Below are positions 8,911 through 18,674 of a DNA stretch of 64,000 nucleotides, piece by piece. The stretch spans positions 2,170,001-2,234,000 of the forward strand of contig NC_135068.1 of the NCBI RefSeq assembly GCF_051401765.1, in the 5' to 3' direction. This DNA comes from Calliopsis andreniformis (taxonomy: Eukaryota; Arthropoda; Insecta; Hymenoptera; Andrenidae). The notes beneath the pieces are model-generated. The model saw only the letters and a program-made list of their open reading frames with translations. It was not told the DNA's origin and did no database searches. A program made the position numbers and the translations under genes. How positions within the stretch are numbered: the first letter of the stretch is position 1; each line of letters begins with the position of its first letter.

Positions 8911-10052
8911 CAGTAATGTTGCGGACGAGAGCCGTTTCGTCTACACAGACGAGAGCCGCGGTTTATCCCCACTACCTCGTTTGATACGTGCCGCGGAGAA
9001 ACCAATTCTTGGAACCATCGCGTTCGAGCTCGACGCCCGAGAACAGGGATGTCATAAAAAACAACGATAGCATTAGGGATTTAAATAGGAAAAATTGAAG
9101 TTTCTTATTCGCAAACGGATTTTCACGCAAGTAACACCAATCGATTCCTTGTGCTCTCCCGATTAAAATGATGTCAAACACGACATGATTCCGATTATTT
9201 TTAACAAAAATACATAAAACTTGGTTTGTAGAACGAAAGGTCATGCCATTGCATTATGTAAACAGACCCGGGCGCGACTCTCGTCCGTGAGTGGTAGTCG
9301 ATTTTAAGCACGACCATTCCCGAGCGCTGCTCTCGTCCGAGAATGGTAGTCGATTCTAAGGCACGACTAGACCCGAGCGCGACTCTCGTCCGTGAGTGGT
9401 AGTCGATTCGACGAGCGCGGCTTTCGTCGTAGGGCTAACTCCCTATTATTCCCTCATATTTTTGTGTTTAATTATTTAATGACTGAAATTATTAAGAAAA
9501 TGAAAGCGTAATACAAAAAGTATGTATATAAGTTCCGTTTTAAATGTTTAGAAATTTTTATTTTTTTATTTTTAATATCTTCTTTCCGACATCGATTAAA
9601 TATAATATACATAAATTCTGTTTATGTCATTTTTAGCTCGTAAAGAACTGATAGAAAAGTAAGTTTGACGATTCTCCGTAACCGTCGCAGGGTTCCAACC
9701 TTTATTATTTAAATATCTTTATTATAAATAATAGGAATCATGTCGTATTTGATATCATTTTTATCGGGAGAACACAAGGAATCGATTGGTGTTACTTGCG
9801 TGAAAATCTGTTTGCAAATAAGGAACTTCAATTTTTCCTATTAAATTCCTAATGCTATCCTTGTCTTTTTTGACGTCATTGATTTCGGGCATCAAGCTCG
9901 AGCATCGATGGTCGAGCGAGACCCTTTTTTTGCTTCTCCGGTCTTGTACCAATTATCTCGGCGACTGAGAACAAAGGAAGCCGAATCGACTACCAGTCGC
10001 GGACGAGAGTCACGACCAGACCCGAGAGCGGCTCTCGTCCGCAACATTACTG
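8911..10052. mobile_element. TA-flanked foldback element (Tc1/mariner/pogo-like ends)
   Basis: CAGTAATGTTGCGGACGAGA at 8911 is repeated as the exact inverse complement ending at 10,052; the perfect pairing covers 26 bases including the flanking TA. Longer internal arms follow: the block around 9100-9200 (ACCAATCGATTCCTTGTG) is inverted around 9737-9830. No transposase is present. TA target use and CAGT ends suggest mobilisation by a Tc1/mariner-class enzyme. Confidence 0.8.
9268..9425. repeat. Three-copy tandem repeat inside the foldback element
   Basis: Three imperfect copies of about 48-50 bases share CGACTCTCGTCCG and GTGGTAGTCGATT. Short related pieces (GGACGAGAG) occur at both ends of the element, so the array may derive from subterminal transposase-binding repeats. 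Confidence 0.75.
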
Positions 10053-10896
10053 TACATTCTATCTTCTTTTCTTTCCTGCATGTTGTATTTGCTTGCAAAG
10101 GTAGGATTCTTAAAATGTATAAGCTTTGTGTGTTATAAAGTATTGTGAAATGTATATATGTATATGTATCTTAAATTTTTGCTATTGGTTTATTTTATAT
10201 TTTTACAGATAATGCAATCCCTATGGAAGACAGTGGAGAGTTTTAAAGGACATTCAGTTGTCCAACGAACTGAACAAATTGGTCTACTTTTTTCTGTTTT
10301 CAGGTATGTATAATTTAAAGTAAGAAAAAATATCAATAAACATATAAGTACATAAGAATTATGTATAATAAATTATATGTAAGTCTATCTCATACTATAA
10401 ATAATTTTAATATTTTCCAGATATTGAAACAAATTAATGAACAATCCATGGATTGAGAGGAAAAAAATACTGGAGAATCCTGAAGGACAATCAGTTGTCT
10501 AATGAACTGGGTAAATGGGTCTATTGTTTATATTTTTCAGGTATATGTAATTTAAAGTAAAAATATGTCATTGTATAGATTGGATTTTTATGCAATTTCA
10601 TATCATCATAGTAGTTAAAAAAATGCAACCTAAATAAGAGTTTACTTTTTCTTCCAAATACTGTGATTTGGACTTTATTTTTTATATTTTCTATATTTTT
10701 GAGAATTAAATGCATTCTGTAACTTTCTACATATTCGAAATTTCCATAAGTGCATAAAAATTTACAGTCTATTCATAAGAATTATGCAGTTAACGTCATC
10801 TCGCTAAATATCAATTGTACAATTAATTGAAAATAATAAAAGATGTTATATACATACCTCGTGCATTTTCACTTATAATTTTGTATTTTTATTATA
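10053..10896 (+). other. Tandemly duplicated exon-like units
   Basis: Two units of about 215-235 bases. Unit 1 exon 10,209-10,303 lies between TTTTTACAG and CAG|GTATGT and is open from ATG at 10,212. Unit 2 exon 10,421-10,540 lies between TTTTCCAG and CAG|GTATAT and begins similarly (MNNPW against MQSLW; both have a GxSVV core) but meets stops. Both are followed by the same TGTAATTTAAAGTAA intron start. The protein is unfamiliar. The rest of the interval is AT-rich and holds nothing. Confidence 0.4.
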
Positions 10897-11867
10897 CAAG
10901 ATGTCCCAAAAATATTGGAGTTCCTTAAAAGGGGTGATTCGGGGGTTGATTTGAAACAACTTTTTCCTTAGCGAAAATGTTCTTCTAGGCTTCGTTAACG
11001 AGATATTAACAGAAAACCTCGACCAATCAGAGCGCGAGTATGCCGGTGGAGCGCCCGCGGTAGAGTAGGCTATGCGCTATGCGGCCGCGCTCGTACGCGA
11101 ACAAGCGAGTCAGCACCAGTGGTGGGAAATCGCGAACTTCGAAGTCGATCGTCTCGAAAACGGTACGAGATATCGAAAAATGTTACTCTTGCTTTTTTAC
11201 TTGTTATGGGTAAAGGAGCCGAAAAGGAAGAGTGGCACTTTTCGATATCTCGCTCCGTTGACGAGATATCGTCGACAAGAAGTCATAGCCTGCGTTAAAT
11301 TTAAAAAATACTGATTACCGACAAATTAAATAAAACTCACCCTTTCGGTAATTCCTTTCCTTTCTTTTTAGAAACCTGTACCGCTAGGTCACTGTGCCGA
11401 GCCGGAACGTCTGCGGACGAAACGGTTGTATGGTAGGTCAGTATGGTAATCAGTATTTTTTAAATTTAACGCAGGCTATGACTTCTTGTCGACGATATCT
11501 CTCCAACGGAGCGAGATATCGAAAAGTGCCACTCTTCCTTTTCGGCTCCTTTACCCATAACAAGTAAAAAAGCAAGAGTAACATTTTTCGATATCTCGTA
11601 CCGTTTTCGAGACGATCGACTCCGAAGTTCGCGATTTCCCACCACTGGTGCTGACTCGCTTGTTCGCGCACGAGCGCGGCCGCATAGCACGTAGCCTACT
11701 GTACTGCGGGCGCTTCACCGGTATACTCGCGCTCTGATTCGTCGGGGTTTTCTGTTAATATCTCGTTAACGAAGCCTCGAAGAACATTTTCGCTAAGGAA
11801 AAAGTTGTTTCAAATCAACCCCCGAATCACTCCTTTTAAGGAACTCCAACATTTTTGGGACACCCTG
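10897..11867. mobile_element. 971 bp foldback element with 422 bp arms
   Basis: TA-flanked (10,895-96 and 11,868-69). Left arm 10,897-11,318 and right arm 11,446-11,867 are inverse complements with scattered mismatches and enclose a 127-base spacer. End sequence is CARGRTGTCCCAAAAATRTT. Because the arms are near-identical, the same short ORF (with MLLLLFYLLWVKEPKRKSG) appears on both strands; it has no known relatives and is probably incidental. A one-armed derivative lies at 20,756-21,027, and the foldback at 37,213 has related TGTCCCA ends. Confidence 0.9.
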
Positions 11868-11885
11868 TATTTGTATAATTTAAGA

Positions 11886-12001
11886 GGTAAACCAAGGCAG
11901 ATGTGAGCGTAATTTAAAAGGTTTTCATTAAAATTTTAATAAATTTGCACAATTTTAATGAAAAATTTTTAAATTGCGTTTTCACCTGCACTGGTTTGCT
12001 C
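11886..12001. repeat. Hairpin of about 115 bases
   Basis: AACCAAGGCAGATGTGAGCG on the left pairs imperfectly with CACCTGCACTGGTTT on the right, and the AT-rich inner parts (TTTTCATTAAAATT with AATTTTAATGAAAA) pair well. Small foldback, no coding. Confidence 0.7.
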
Positions 12002-12089
12002 ACAATGAGTTAATCTTATTTGAAATACTTGATACGTGTACATATATTACACACACATGTGCTCATTCACATATTCATACGTTATAATT

Positions 12090-12540
12090 CTTCCCGAATC
12101 GGTACGCAGCGCTGCAAACATGACTTCAACTTTTAACATGGGAGTTTGGCCTTCCTAACCACCTTCAAGGGTCCGTGGGAGGACCGAGGGCAATCAGCTA
12201 CAAAACAAAAAAGAGAGAACCAGCGTATGAGCTTTTGAAAGATCGCTCGCTACGTACGTACACGTTCGGTAGCTGGAACTCTCTCCCCTTGCCTGCGGTT
12301 TGCACGCCTTATATTTCCGCGGTGTCATAACTTTACTCGCAGGATCGCAGAATATCGCGGTGGCCGCCTCGTGGCCGCGGTGTGAACTAAGTCCGCCTGA
12401 GGCGGTCTCGAGTGGGGAGTTCCGGGTCTCCCTCTTACTCGTTACAACTGTAATAACCGAAAACAGTCATACGTTGTTTTTGCTGTGTCTATTATGAGCG
12501 CAACGGAATCTCCTACCGAGGACACCTTCGCTAGGTCATA
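12090..12540 (+). repeat. Dispersed repeat related to 41,330-41,690 (opposite strand)
   Basis: The core from about 12,300 to 12,450 (GCACGCCTTATATTTC, then GGTGTGAACTAAGT, then CCCTCTTACTCGTTAC) matches the reverse strand around 41,440-41,590, including similar short translated stretches (CELS...EALSSG type). A TATA-like TTATATTT and a later ATG at 12,494 could mark a promoter region of a TE, but no transposase follows here. Confidence 0.5.
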
Positions 12541-12751
12541 TATGCTAAACGACAACAGTTTTTGTGGATGAGACACAGGCTCGTCATAACTCCACTTTTA
12601 AATAATATCTAAGAAATAACTTATAACAGATAATTTTAAGTAACATTATTTCTTAAATATAATTGTTACGCTGATTTCTATGTTTGAAATTCAGTTGACA
12701 GTTTGTAAATGAATCTAAGCCTCCAAAATAATTTTTTCTGTAATTTTTCAG

Positions 12752-12847
12752 CTCATAAACTTTTGGTTTATGAGGTTTCACAGGACGCGGTGCCGGCGGC
12801 AAGCAAGCGTTGCCGAGGACGTCTTGCACTCGTTGCAAACAGTATGA
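12752..12847 (+). other. Exon-like module C (palindrome plus arginine-rich frame)
   Basis: The acceptor CTGTAATTTTTCAG is nearly identical to those at 2088 and 2255. The exon starts with the perfect-armed palindrome CTCATAAAC-TTTTG-GTTTATGAG and is open for 31 codons beginning LINFWFM, with TRCRRQ following, ending TGA at 12,845-12,847. It is the third member of the module family. The minus strand is also open here with a Pro-rich reading. Confidence 0.4.
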
Positions 12848-13321
12848 AAGATTCAGTGTGAGGAACTCTTGCATTGATGAAAATGTAGCAAGTAAAGGTG
12901 GCTTACAAATCATTATTCTTCAATAGTTATTATTTACTATAAACAAACGATTGGAATTGTACCATAAATTATAGTTTAATCCACTAATTTTACACAAAAG
13001 TACCTTAGTTGAGTAAGAATTAGCCATTCCCTCATAATCTACAGGTGCCGGTTTCGAATCTCGTGGTAGCTTTTAATTTTTTTTGTTTTCAATTTTTATT
13101 TTAAATAATTCTAATTAAAGGAGGGGAGGGACCGTTATAACAATATATTTATTTTTAAATAAAAAATAATAAACATAACAATTTCGTTTCTTTGCTTCTA
13201 AATTTAACCCTTACAGGGTTAAAAAGTATAAATGAATGAATGAATGAACGAATAGCATGAATTTAATGAATTATTTATACTATATATATAAGTTTTACGA
13301 TTTCACGCATTAGTATATATA
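12848..13321. other. AT-rich stretch, nothing recognised
   Basis: Contains a B-box-like GGTTTCGAATC near 13,053 without a matching A box or cloverleaf, and a short (TGAA)n run near 13,230. No gene is visible. Confidence 0.5.
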
Positions 13322-13555
13322 TGCCCATAATTATGAAAGTGGTCTGAATTGTATATTTCTTATTTTGGGATATTGATAAGATTACATTTGAATAAATTAG
13401 AAAATATTTCTATACTAAGTAACATTGTAATTTAGAATTTTATTAGTCTTGATGAATGAAAATTTATTATGAATGTGAAATTTTCTGTGAATCTCATACG
13501 AAAATGTTATTTTTAAAGTTTGAATTGACTTAGACCACTTTCATAATTATGGGCA
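13322..13555. mobile_element. MITE-like element with 27-base terminal inverted repeats
   Basis: TGCCCATAATTATGAAAGTG at 13,322 is repeated as its inverse complement ending at 13,555; the match extends to GGTCT/AGACC. A TA precedes the left end; the right flank is not clearly TA. It is 234 bases long and AT-rich inside, without an ORF. Confidence 0.8.
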
Positions 13556-13598
13556 CATATGTATTGTTTAATGAAACAATAATCACGTGATACAATCA

Positions 13599-13624
13599 AG
13601 AGTATCACGAATGCGTGATACTCT
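13599..13624. repeat. Perfect palindrome
   Basis: AGAGTATCACG, loop AATG, CGTGATACTCT. It lies just downstream of a CACGTGATAC motif, in an otherwise featureless spacer that runs to the retrotransposon at 13,841. Confidence 0.85.
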
Positions 13625-13840
13625 TTCTTTCTCGCTCGCACCGTCCTTTTCGATATTCCGTACGAAGCAAAATATCGACTCGAGGCGTATTCAGTAGAGA
13701 TTTACTGATGGATAAAATTGTAATTGATGTGGCAACAGCGTGATAGAAGTTTCCTACGATGCGATTTGGCAGTTATACTTTCGCACTTCTCATTTGTAAT
13801 TCAACAAAATAACGCTAGATGCCACATTATCAAATGTCTC

Positions 13841-14076
13841 TGTGGAGCCTACCTCATAAAAGAATAAGCGGAAACAGGAAGCGAACGTCATCAAAAATTC
13901 AATTTACGCGCGTTATGTTTATTTGTTTGTTAATTCAACTGTTTAATTTGTTTATAGTAACGAGAAAAGAGAATTGGTTTTGAGATTGTGAGGAACAGTC
14001 GTGTATTTTGTGAGAAATTTAATATATACATTTATTTCATAAATATTGTAGTTTTTAATATAAAAGAATCGCTACA
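13841..14076 (+). repeat. 5' LTR of complete gypsy element
   Basis: 236 bp, TGTGGAGCCTACC...CGCTACA. It appears identical base for base to the copy at 18,142-18,377. The 4-base target duplication TCTC lies at 13,837-13,840 and 18,378-18,381. Confidence 0.95.
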
Positions 14077-14085
14077 ATATTTAAT

Positions 14086-14104
14086 TGGTGACCGACGACG
14101 TGAT
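14086..14104 (+). promoter_or_regulatory. Primer binding site, tRNA-Trp-like
   Basis: TGGTGACCGACGACGTGAT starts 9 bases after the LTR. The expected tRNA-Trp complement is TGGTGACCCCGACGTGAT, so it differs by a small insertion/substitution in the middle. Plausible but imperfect. Confidence 0.6.
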
Positions 14105-14151
14105 CGGATACAAATAGATAATTAAATAATTTTTACAAATTTAACAAGAAA

Positions 14152-15054
14152 ATGCCTCTTGATCGTTCTCCATTACGGCAGCCGGAATTTTCACCATCTA
14201 ACTCGAGAACGGAAGATCCAACACAGGATCAAGCTCAAAATGATCCGGGAACTCAAGAAAGCGGTCAGCAACAAAATTCCGGTGCAATCAACGCAACCAG
14301 TTCCGTCAGACTTCCCCCGTTTTGGAAAGAAAATCCAGGACTTTGGTTCGCTCAAGTCGAGGCAGCGTTAAGCATTGCACGCATATCCAGTGATGACTCG
14401 AAGTACAGGTACGTGGTCGTACATTTAGACCAGAGCATCCTTCCAATGGTGTCAGACATCCTTATCGATCCACCTCAACAGAATAAATACCAAACGATAA
14501 AAAGTAGAATCATTAACGCTTTCGAAGAGACCAATGAATCCAAATTACGAAAATTAATGCATGGTTTAGAAATTTCTGAGGAAAAACCCTCTAATTTCCT
14601 ACAAAAATTAAGAAATTTATCAAACGGCCAATGTAACGATTCAATACTACGTTCGTTATTCTTAGAAAGATTACCAGACAATATTCGAAGTATATTAGCC
14701 ATCAGTGAAGTTTCTGACTTGCAGAAACTAGCCTTACAAGCGGATAAGATATATGAAATGTCAAAATCACATATCTCGGCAATTTCTTCTTCGACAAATA
14801 CGGGCACACCTTCGTTATCCGATGTCCGTTACAAAGAGCTCAAAACAATGATAGAAGCATTAGCGGAAAATATTTACACACGTCGTTCAAAACAGAAACA
14901 AAATCGATTTAGACACAGAGCTAGATCTAATTCCCGAAATAGTAAATACTGTTTTTATCACCAAAATTTCGCCGAGAAAGCAAGGAAATGCACCCCACCT
15001 TGTTCTTGGAGACAAGCTCCAAATCAGGCAGCATCGACGCATACGGAAAACTAG
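14152..15054 (+). CDS. gag: Gag of CsRn1-like gypsy element
   Basis: 300 residues. An acidic/Gln-rich N-terminus of about 55 residues precedes a retrotransposon capsid-type domain ([16 protein letters not shown] at about 54-69, through [14 protein letters not shown]). A basic linker follows, then the nucleic-acid-binding motif [18 protein letters not shown] (CX2HX9CX3C, residues about 264-281) instead of the usual CCHC. The product forms the cytoplasmic particle that packages the element RNA. The start is the first ATG after the leader. It overlaps pol by about 110 bases in the frame served by the -1 shift site. Confidence 0.92.
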   Translation: MPLDRSPLRQPEFSPSNSRTEDPTQDQAQNDPGTQESGQQQNSGAINATSSVRLPPFWKENPGLWFAQVEAALSIARISSDDSKYRYVVVHLDQSILPMVSDILIDPPQQNKYQTIKSRIINAFEETNESKLRKLMHGLEISEEKPSNFLQKLRNLSNGQCNDSILRSLFLERLPDNIRSILAISEVSDLQKLALQADKIYEMSKSHISAISSSTNTGTPSLSDVRYKELKTMIEALAENIYTRRSKQKQNRFRHRARSNSRNSKYCFYHQNFAEKARKCTPPCSWRQAPNQAASTHTEN

Positions 15055-18000
15055 TAAAGTCATCGGTATCAGAGGCAGTTCCGGATGACTATTCAAAGAA
15101 TCGCCTCATTATTGTAGATAGGAAAACGAAAACACGTTTTCTAGTTGATACCGGAGCTGATATTTCTGTAATTCCAGTAAAGGGTTTTAAAGGAACGCGT
15201 AAACAAGACGACTTAAAATTATATGCCGCAAATGGTACAGTCATAAATACTTTCGGTCATAAACTTCTATCCATCGATTTCGGTCTACACCGAGAATTCA
15301 CATGGGAATTCATAATCGCAGATACTTCCAAGGCTATTTTAGGAGCTGATTTCCTAAAACATTATAATCTTCTTGTTGATTTGAAACGGAAAAGGTTACT
15401 GGATGGGATCACATTTTTAAGTTCCCCAGCTTACACCACATCCAAATCTTACGTTACCTTATCGACAGTTAACGAAGCCGGAAAATTTTCATCTCTCCTG
15501 AAAGAATTTATTGACATTACGAAACCTTTAGGAAAACGTGGATGTAAACATCATGTTACACATCACATTCTTACTACTGGACCTCCAATTTATGAACCAG
15601 CTCGCAGACTCACACCAGAGAAGTTACAAATCGCGAAGAAGGAATTTGAAAAGATGATGAAAGAAGGCATCTGCGTTCCCTCTTCCAGTTCTTGGGCGAG
15701 TCCACTGCACATGGTTAAGAAGAAGACGGGAGATTGGCGTACATGTGGTGACTATAGAAGGTTAAACAAAGCTACCATCCCGGACAAATACCCCATACCT
15801 CATCTCCACGATTTCACACACCGACTACACGACTGTAAAATTTTTACAACGTTAGATCTTACACGCGCATATTATCAGATCCCAATTGCCACAGAAGATC
15901 AACCAAAAACTGCAGTCATCACACCTTTTGGCCTTTTCGAATTCAAAGTCATGACTTTTGGTCTCTGTAATGCCGCACAATCATTCCAAAGATTCATGGA
16001 CACAGTTCTACGTGGACTGGATTTTTGCTACTGTTATATTGACGACATCCTCATCGCTTCGAAAGACCTTGTCGAACACAAAATTCATCTAAGAAAAGTT
16101 TTTCAAAGGCTTAAAGATTTTGGTATAAGCATAAATATTGCAAAATGCGTCACTTACCTCGGATATACAGTATCTGAACAGGGACTTAAACCTCTTCCTG
16201 ACAAAGTTGAAGCCATTAAAACTTTCCCCACTCCGAAGAATATTTCTGAACTCCGTCGTTTTCTCGGAATGATCAACTTTTACAGGAGATTCATCAAGAA
16301 TGCTGCGACTGCTCAAGCTCCACTCAACGCTCTGCTGGGTAATGCTAAAAGAAAGGACAAAAGATTAATTTCCTGGACGCCTGAGTTACTCCAAGCCTTT
16401 AACTATTGTAAAAATCAGTTAGCCGACGCTACTTTATTGGCTCATCCTATTGCTGATGTTCCTTTAGAAATTCGTACAGATGCATCGGATATCGCCATTG
16501 GCGCCGTTCTTCAACAATTCCATGAAGGTAATTGGTTTCCTTTAGCATTTTTCTCTAAAAAATTAAATGACACTCAGAAAAATTATAGCACCTATGACAG
16601 AGAATTACTAGCTATTTACAGCAGCATTAAATTTTTTAAACATCAAATAGAAGGTCGACAATTGACGATACGCACTGACCACAGACCTTTAACTTTTGCT
16701 TTTTCTCAAAAGTCTTCAAAAGTTTCTCCACGGCAAGCAAGACAACTCGATTACATTTGCCAATTTTCCACGAACATTGTTCATATTGCCGGTCAATCTA
16801 ATATTATTGCTGATACTCTTTCGCGAGTAGAATCAATAAATATGCCTACTGTTGTTACTATTGACGAATTACTAAAGGAACAACAGAAGGATCAGGAGTT
16901 ACAAAATATCTTACAAGCAACAAACTCTTCACTGAAGCTTTGCGGTCTACGCGTAGATAATTCGGATTCTCTATTGTATTGTGACACATCCGGAGAAGAC
17001 ATTAGACCTTACGTACCCATCTCTTTACGGAAACAGATTTATACACAAGTACATAATCTTTCACATCCTAGTGGAAGAGTTACATTAAAATTAATCTCAC
17101 AAAGATTTGTTTGGCCACTTATGAGGAAAAACATAAAAGATTGGACACGTTCCTGTCTCCCATGTCAAAGAAGTAAAATTCATAGACATGTGAAAAACGT
17201 ACCAACACAATTTCCAGTTCCAAACTCTCGTTTCGAACATATTCACATGGATATTGTTGGACCTCTTCCTATTTCCCATGGTTTTAAATATTGTTTAACT
17301 ATCATCGATAGATTTACTCGATGGCCAGAAGCTATTCCAATCATTGACATTTCTGCTGACACTGTAGCTACTGCATTTTTTAATAATTGGATATGCAGAT
17401 TTGGTTCTCCAGCCACAATTTCTACAGATCGAGGAAGTCAATTTGAATCACAACTCTTCCAAAGCTTGTGTAAACTTATTGGAGCAAATAGAATTCGGAC
17501 TACGGCTTACCATCCTGCTGCCAATGGTTTAATTGAACGCTGGCACAGATCTCTTAAAAACGCCATAATTTGTCATGCAAATACTAAATGGACGGACGTT
17601 CTTCCAACCGTTTTATTAGGTTTACGGACCTGCATCAAAGAGGATTTAAGGATTTCAACAGCAGAACTTGTTTATGGAAAATCATTAAGAATTCCTGGTG
17701 ATTTCTTCTACGATTCTGATTTCCATCCTCCATCTGAAATATTCATAAACAAATTCAAGGAATATATGCAAGAAGTCCGACCTGTTCCTACCTCACATCA
17801 TTCTAAAAGAAAACCTTTCAGATTTAACGGATTAAATACCTGTTCTCACGTATTTGTACGAGTTGATGCTACAAGAGGATCTTTAGACGCACCTTATGAA
17901 GGACCTTTTGAAGTTATAAATAGGAATTCAGATTTAGTTTATACCGTTAAATGTAATGATAATTTAGTTACAGTTTCCACTGAAAGGCTTAAACCGGCTT

Positions 18001-18122
18001 ATTTTGAAGAAATTCCCACAGAAGTCGTTGAAATACCTACAGCAGAAAATGATCATCAACCTTCATCCTCGCGGTATGCAACGAAAACATACCCTGGGAA
18101 GAAGAAACTCTCATTTGCGTAG
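14946..18122 (+). CDS. pol: Pol polyprotein: protease, reverse transcriptase, RNase H, integrase
   Basis: Open from 14,946 after an in-frame TAA; the first ATG is at 14,988 (1,044 residues from there), but expression is probably by -1 frameshift from gag. Order: aspartic protease with DTGADIS (about residue 54 from the ATG), RT with [12 protein letters not shown] and the catalytic YIDD (about 350), RNase H with RTDASD (about 496) and DRELLAIY, then a zinc-binding integrase head (HX..H..CLPC). The integrase core follows with HMDIVGPL (about 753), STDRGSQF (about 813) and NGLIERWH (about 846), giving D, D and E. The C-terminal tail includes [10 protein letters not shown]. All catalytic residues are present and the length is normal for gypsy pol. 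Confidence 0.95.
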   Translation: MLFLSPKFRRESKEMHPTLFLETSSKSGSIDAYGKLVKSSVSEAVPDDYSKNRLIIVDRKTKTRFLVDTGADISVIPVKGFKGTRKQDDLKLYAANGTVINTFGHKLLSIDFGLHREFTWEFIIADTSKAILGADFLKHYNLLVDLKRKRLLDGITFLSSPAYTTSKSYVTLSTVNEAGKFSSLLKEFIDITKPLGKRGCKHHVTHHILTTGPPIYEPARRLTPEKLQIAKKEFEKMMKEGICVPSSSSWASPLHMVKKKTGDWRTCGDYRRLNKATIPDKYPIPHLHDFTHRLHDCKIFTTLDLTRAYYQIPIATEDQPKTAVITPFGLFEFKVMTFGLCNAAQSFQRFMDTVLRGLDFCYCYIDDILIASKDLVEHKIHLRKVFQRLKDFGISINIAKCVTYLGYTVSEQGLKPLPDKVEAIKTFPTPKNISELRRFLGMINFYRRFIKNAATAQAPLNALLGNAKRKDKRLISWTPELLQAFNYCKNQLADATLLAHPIADVPLEIRTDASDIAIGAVLQQFHEGNWFPLAFFSKKLNDTQKNYSTYDRELLAIYSSIKFFKHQIEGRQLTIRTDHRPLTFAFSQKSSKVSPRQARQLDYICQFSTNIVHIAGQSNIIADTLSRVESINMPTVVTIDELLKEQQKDQELQNILQATNSSLKLCGLRVDNSDSLLYCDTSGEDIRPYVPISLRKQIYTQVHNLSHPSGRVTLKLISQRFVWPLMRKNIKDWTRSCLPCQRSKIHRHVKNVPTQFPVPNSRFEHIHMDIVGPLPISHGFKYCLTIIDRFTRWPEAIPIIDISADTVATAFFNNWICRFGSPATISTDRGSQFESQLFQSLCKLIGANRIRTTAYHPAANGLIERWHRSLKNAIICHANTKWTDVLPTVLLGLRTCIKEDLRISTAELVYGKSLRIPGDFFYDSDFHPPSEIFINKFKEYMQEVRPVPTSHHSKRKPFRFNGLNTCSHVFVRVDATRGSLDAPYEGPFEVINRNSDLVYTVKCNDNLVTVSTERLKPAYFEEIPTEVVEIPTAENDHQPSSSRYATKTYPGKKKLSFA
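14964..14970 (+). promoter_or_regulatory. -1 ribosomal frameshift slippery site
   Basis: A_AAT_TTC in the gag frame, a canonical XXXYYYZ heptamer. A one-base backward slip enters the pol frame, which is open from 14,946. It lies inside the gag/pol overlap upstream of the gag stop. Confidence 0.75.
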
Positions 18123-18126
18123 GTTA

Positions 18127-18141
18127 CTAGGAGGGGAGTAC
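18127..18141 (+). promoter_or_regulatory. Polypurine tract
   Basis: TAGGAGGGGAGTAC directly before the 3' LTR, the normal plus-strand priming position. Confidence 0.8.
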
Positions 18142-18377
18142 TGTGGAGCCTACCTCATAAAAGAATAAGCGGAAACAGGAAGCGAACGTCATCAAAAATT
18201 CAATTTACGCGCGTTATGTTTATTTGTTTGTTAATTCAACTGTTTAATTTGTTTATAGTAACGAGAAAAGAGAATTGGTTTTGAGATTGTGAGGAACAGT
18301 CGTGTATTTTGTGAGAAATTTAATATATACATTTATTTCATAAATATTGTAGTTTTTAATATAAAAGAATCGCTACA
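18142..18377 (+). repeat. 3' LTR of complete gypsy element
   Basis: Same 236 bases as 13,841-14,076. Followed by the target duplication TCTC. Confidence 0.95.
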
Positions 18378-18381
18378 TCTC

Positions 18382-18674
18382 ATGTATAAATTATATGTTT
18401 TCACTAATATCCGTTTCTTCGCAACAGCGCTTCGATCGATTCGGAGTAGGCCCCGAAGGAGTCTGCCCCCTTAACTGCTCTTTTCGGCCGATTCTCGAAG
18501 GCGACGCCTCCTTTCTCCCTCGCATGTCACTTCTCTCCGCGGCGGCCCTAGTGCTCGGAAGGCCTCAGGCGCGTGCCATAAGAATTGCGTGTGGCGCATT
18601 GGGGCGACGACACTTATATTAATAGATTTCCACATCACCCATGAGGTACTATTGTTGATGCGTTTTTTTTTTGT
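18382..18674. other. Spacer with a GC-rich segment
   Basis: About 18,420-18,610 is GC-rich compared with its surroundings (CTCTCCGCGGCGGCC and similar) but shows no convincing ORF or RNA fold. Nothing recognised. Confidence 0.5.

Larger units (their letters stand above)
13841..18377 (+). mobile_element. Complete Ty3/gypsy retrotransposon (CsRn1-like)
   Basis: 4,537 bp bounded by LTRs that read identically, flanked by TCTC, with a primer site, overlapping gag and pol frames and a polypurine tract. No stop or frameshift damage is seen in either gene. The gag knuckle has the CHCC arrangement and the primer site resembles tRNA-Trp; both are, from memory, traits of the CsRn1 clade. Identical LTRs and intact frames indicate a recent insertion that may be competent. 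Confidence 0.92.

Noticed and set aside
9908..10138. Plus-strand 76-codon ORF
   Set aside because: Spans the right terminal repeat of the foldback element and its flank; composition driven by the repeat.
11072..11671. Matching 73-80 codon ORFs on both strands
   Set aside because: They are one sequence present in both arms of the foldback; no homology or start context supports a gene.
13040..13075. Possible tRNA B box (GGTTTCGAATC)
   Set aside because: No A box, acceptor stem or anticodon arm could be folded around it. The similar GAATTTCGAATCCC near 23,770 fails the same way.
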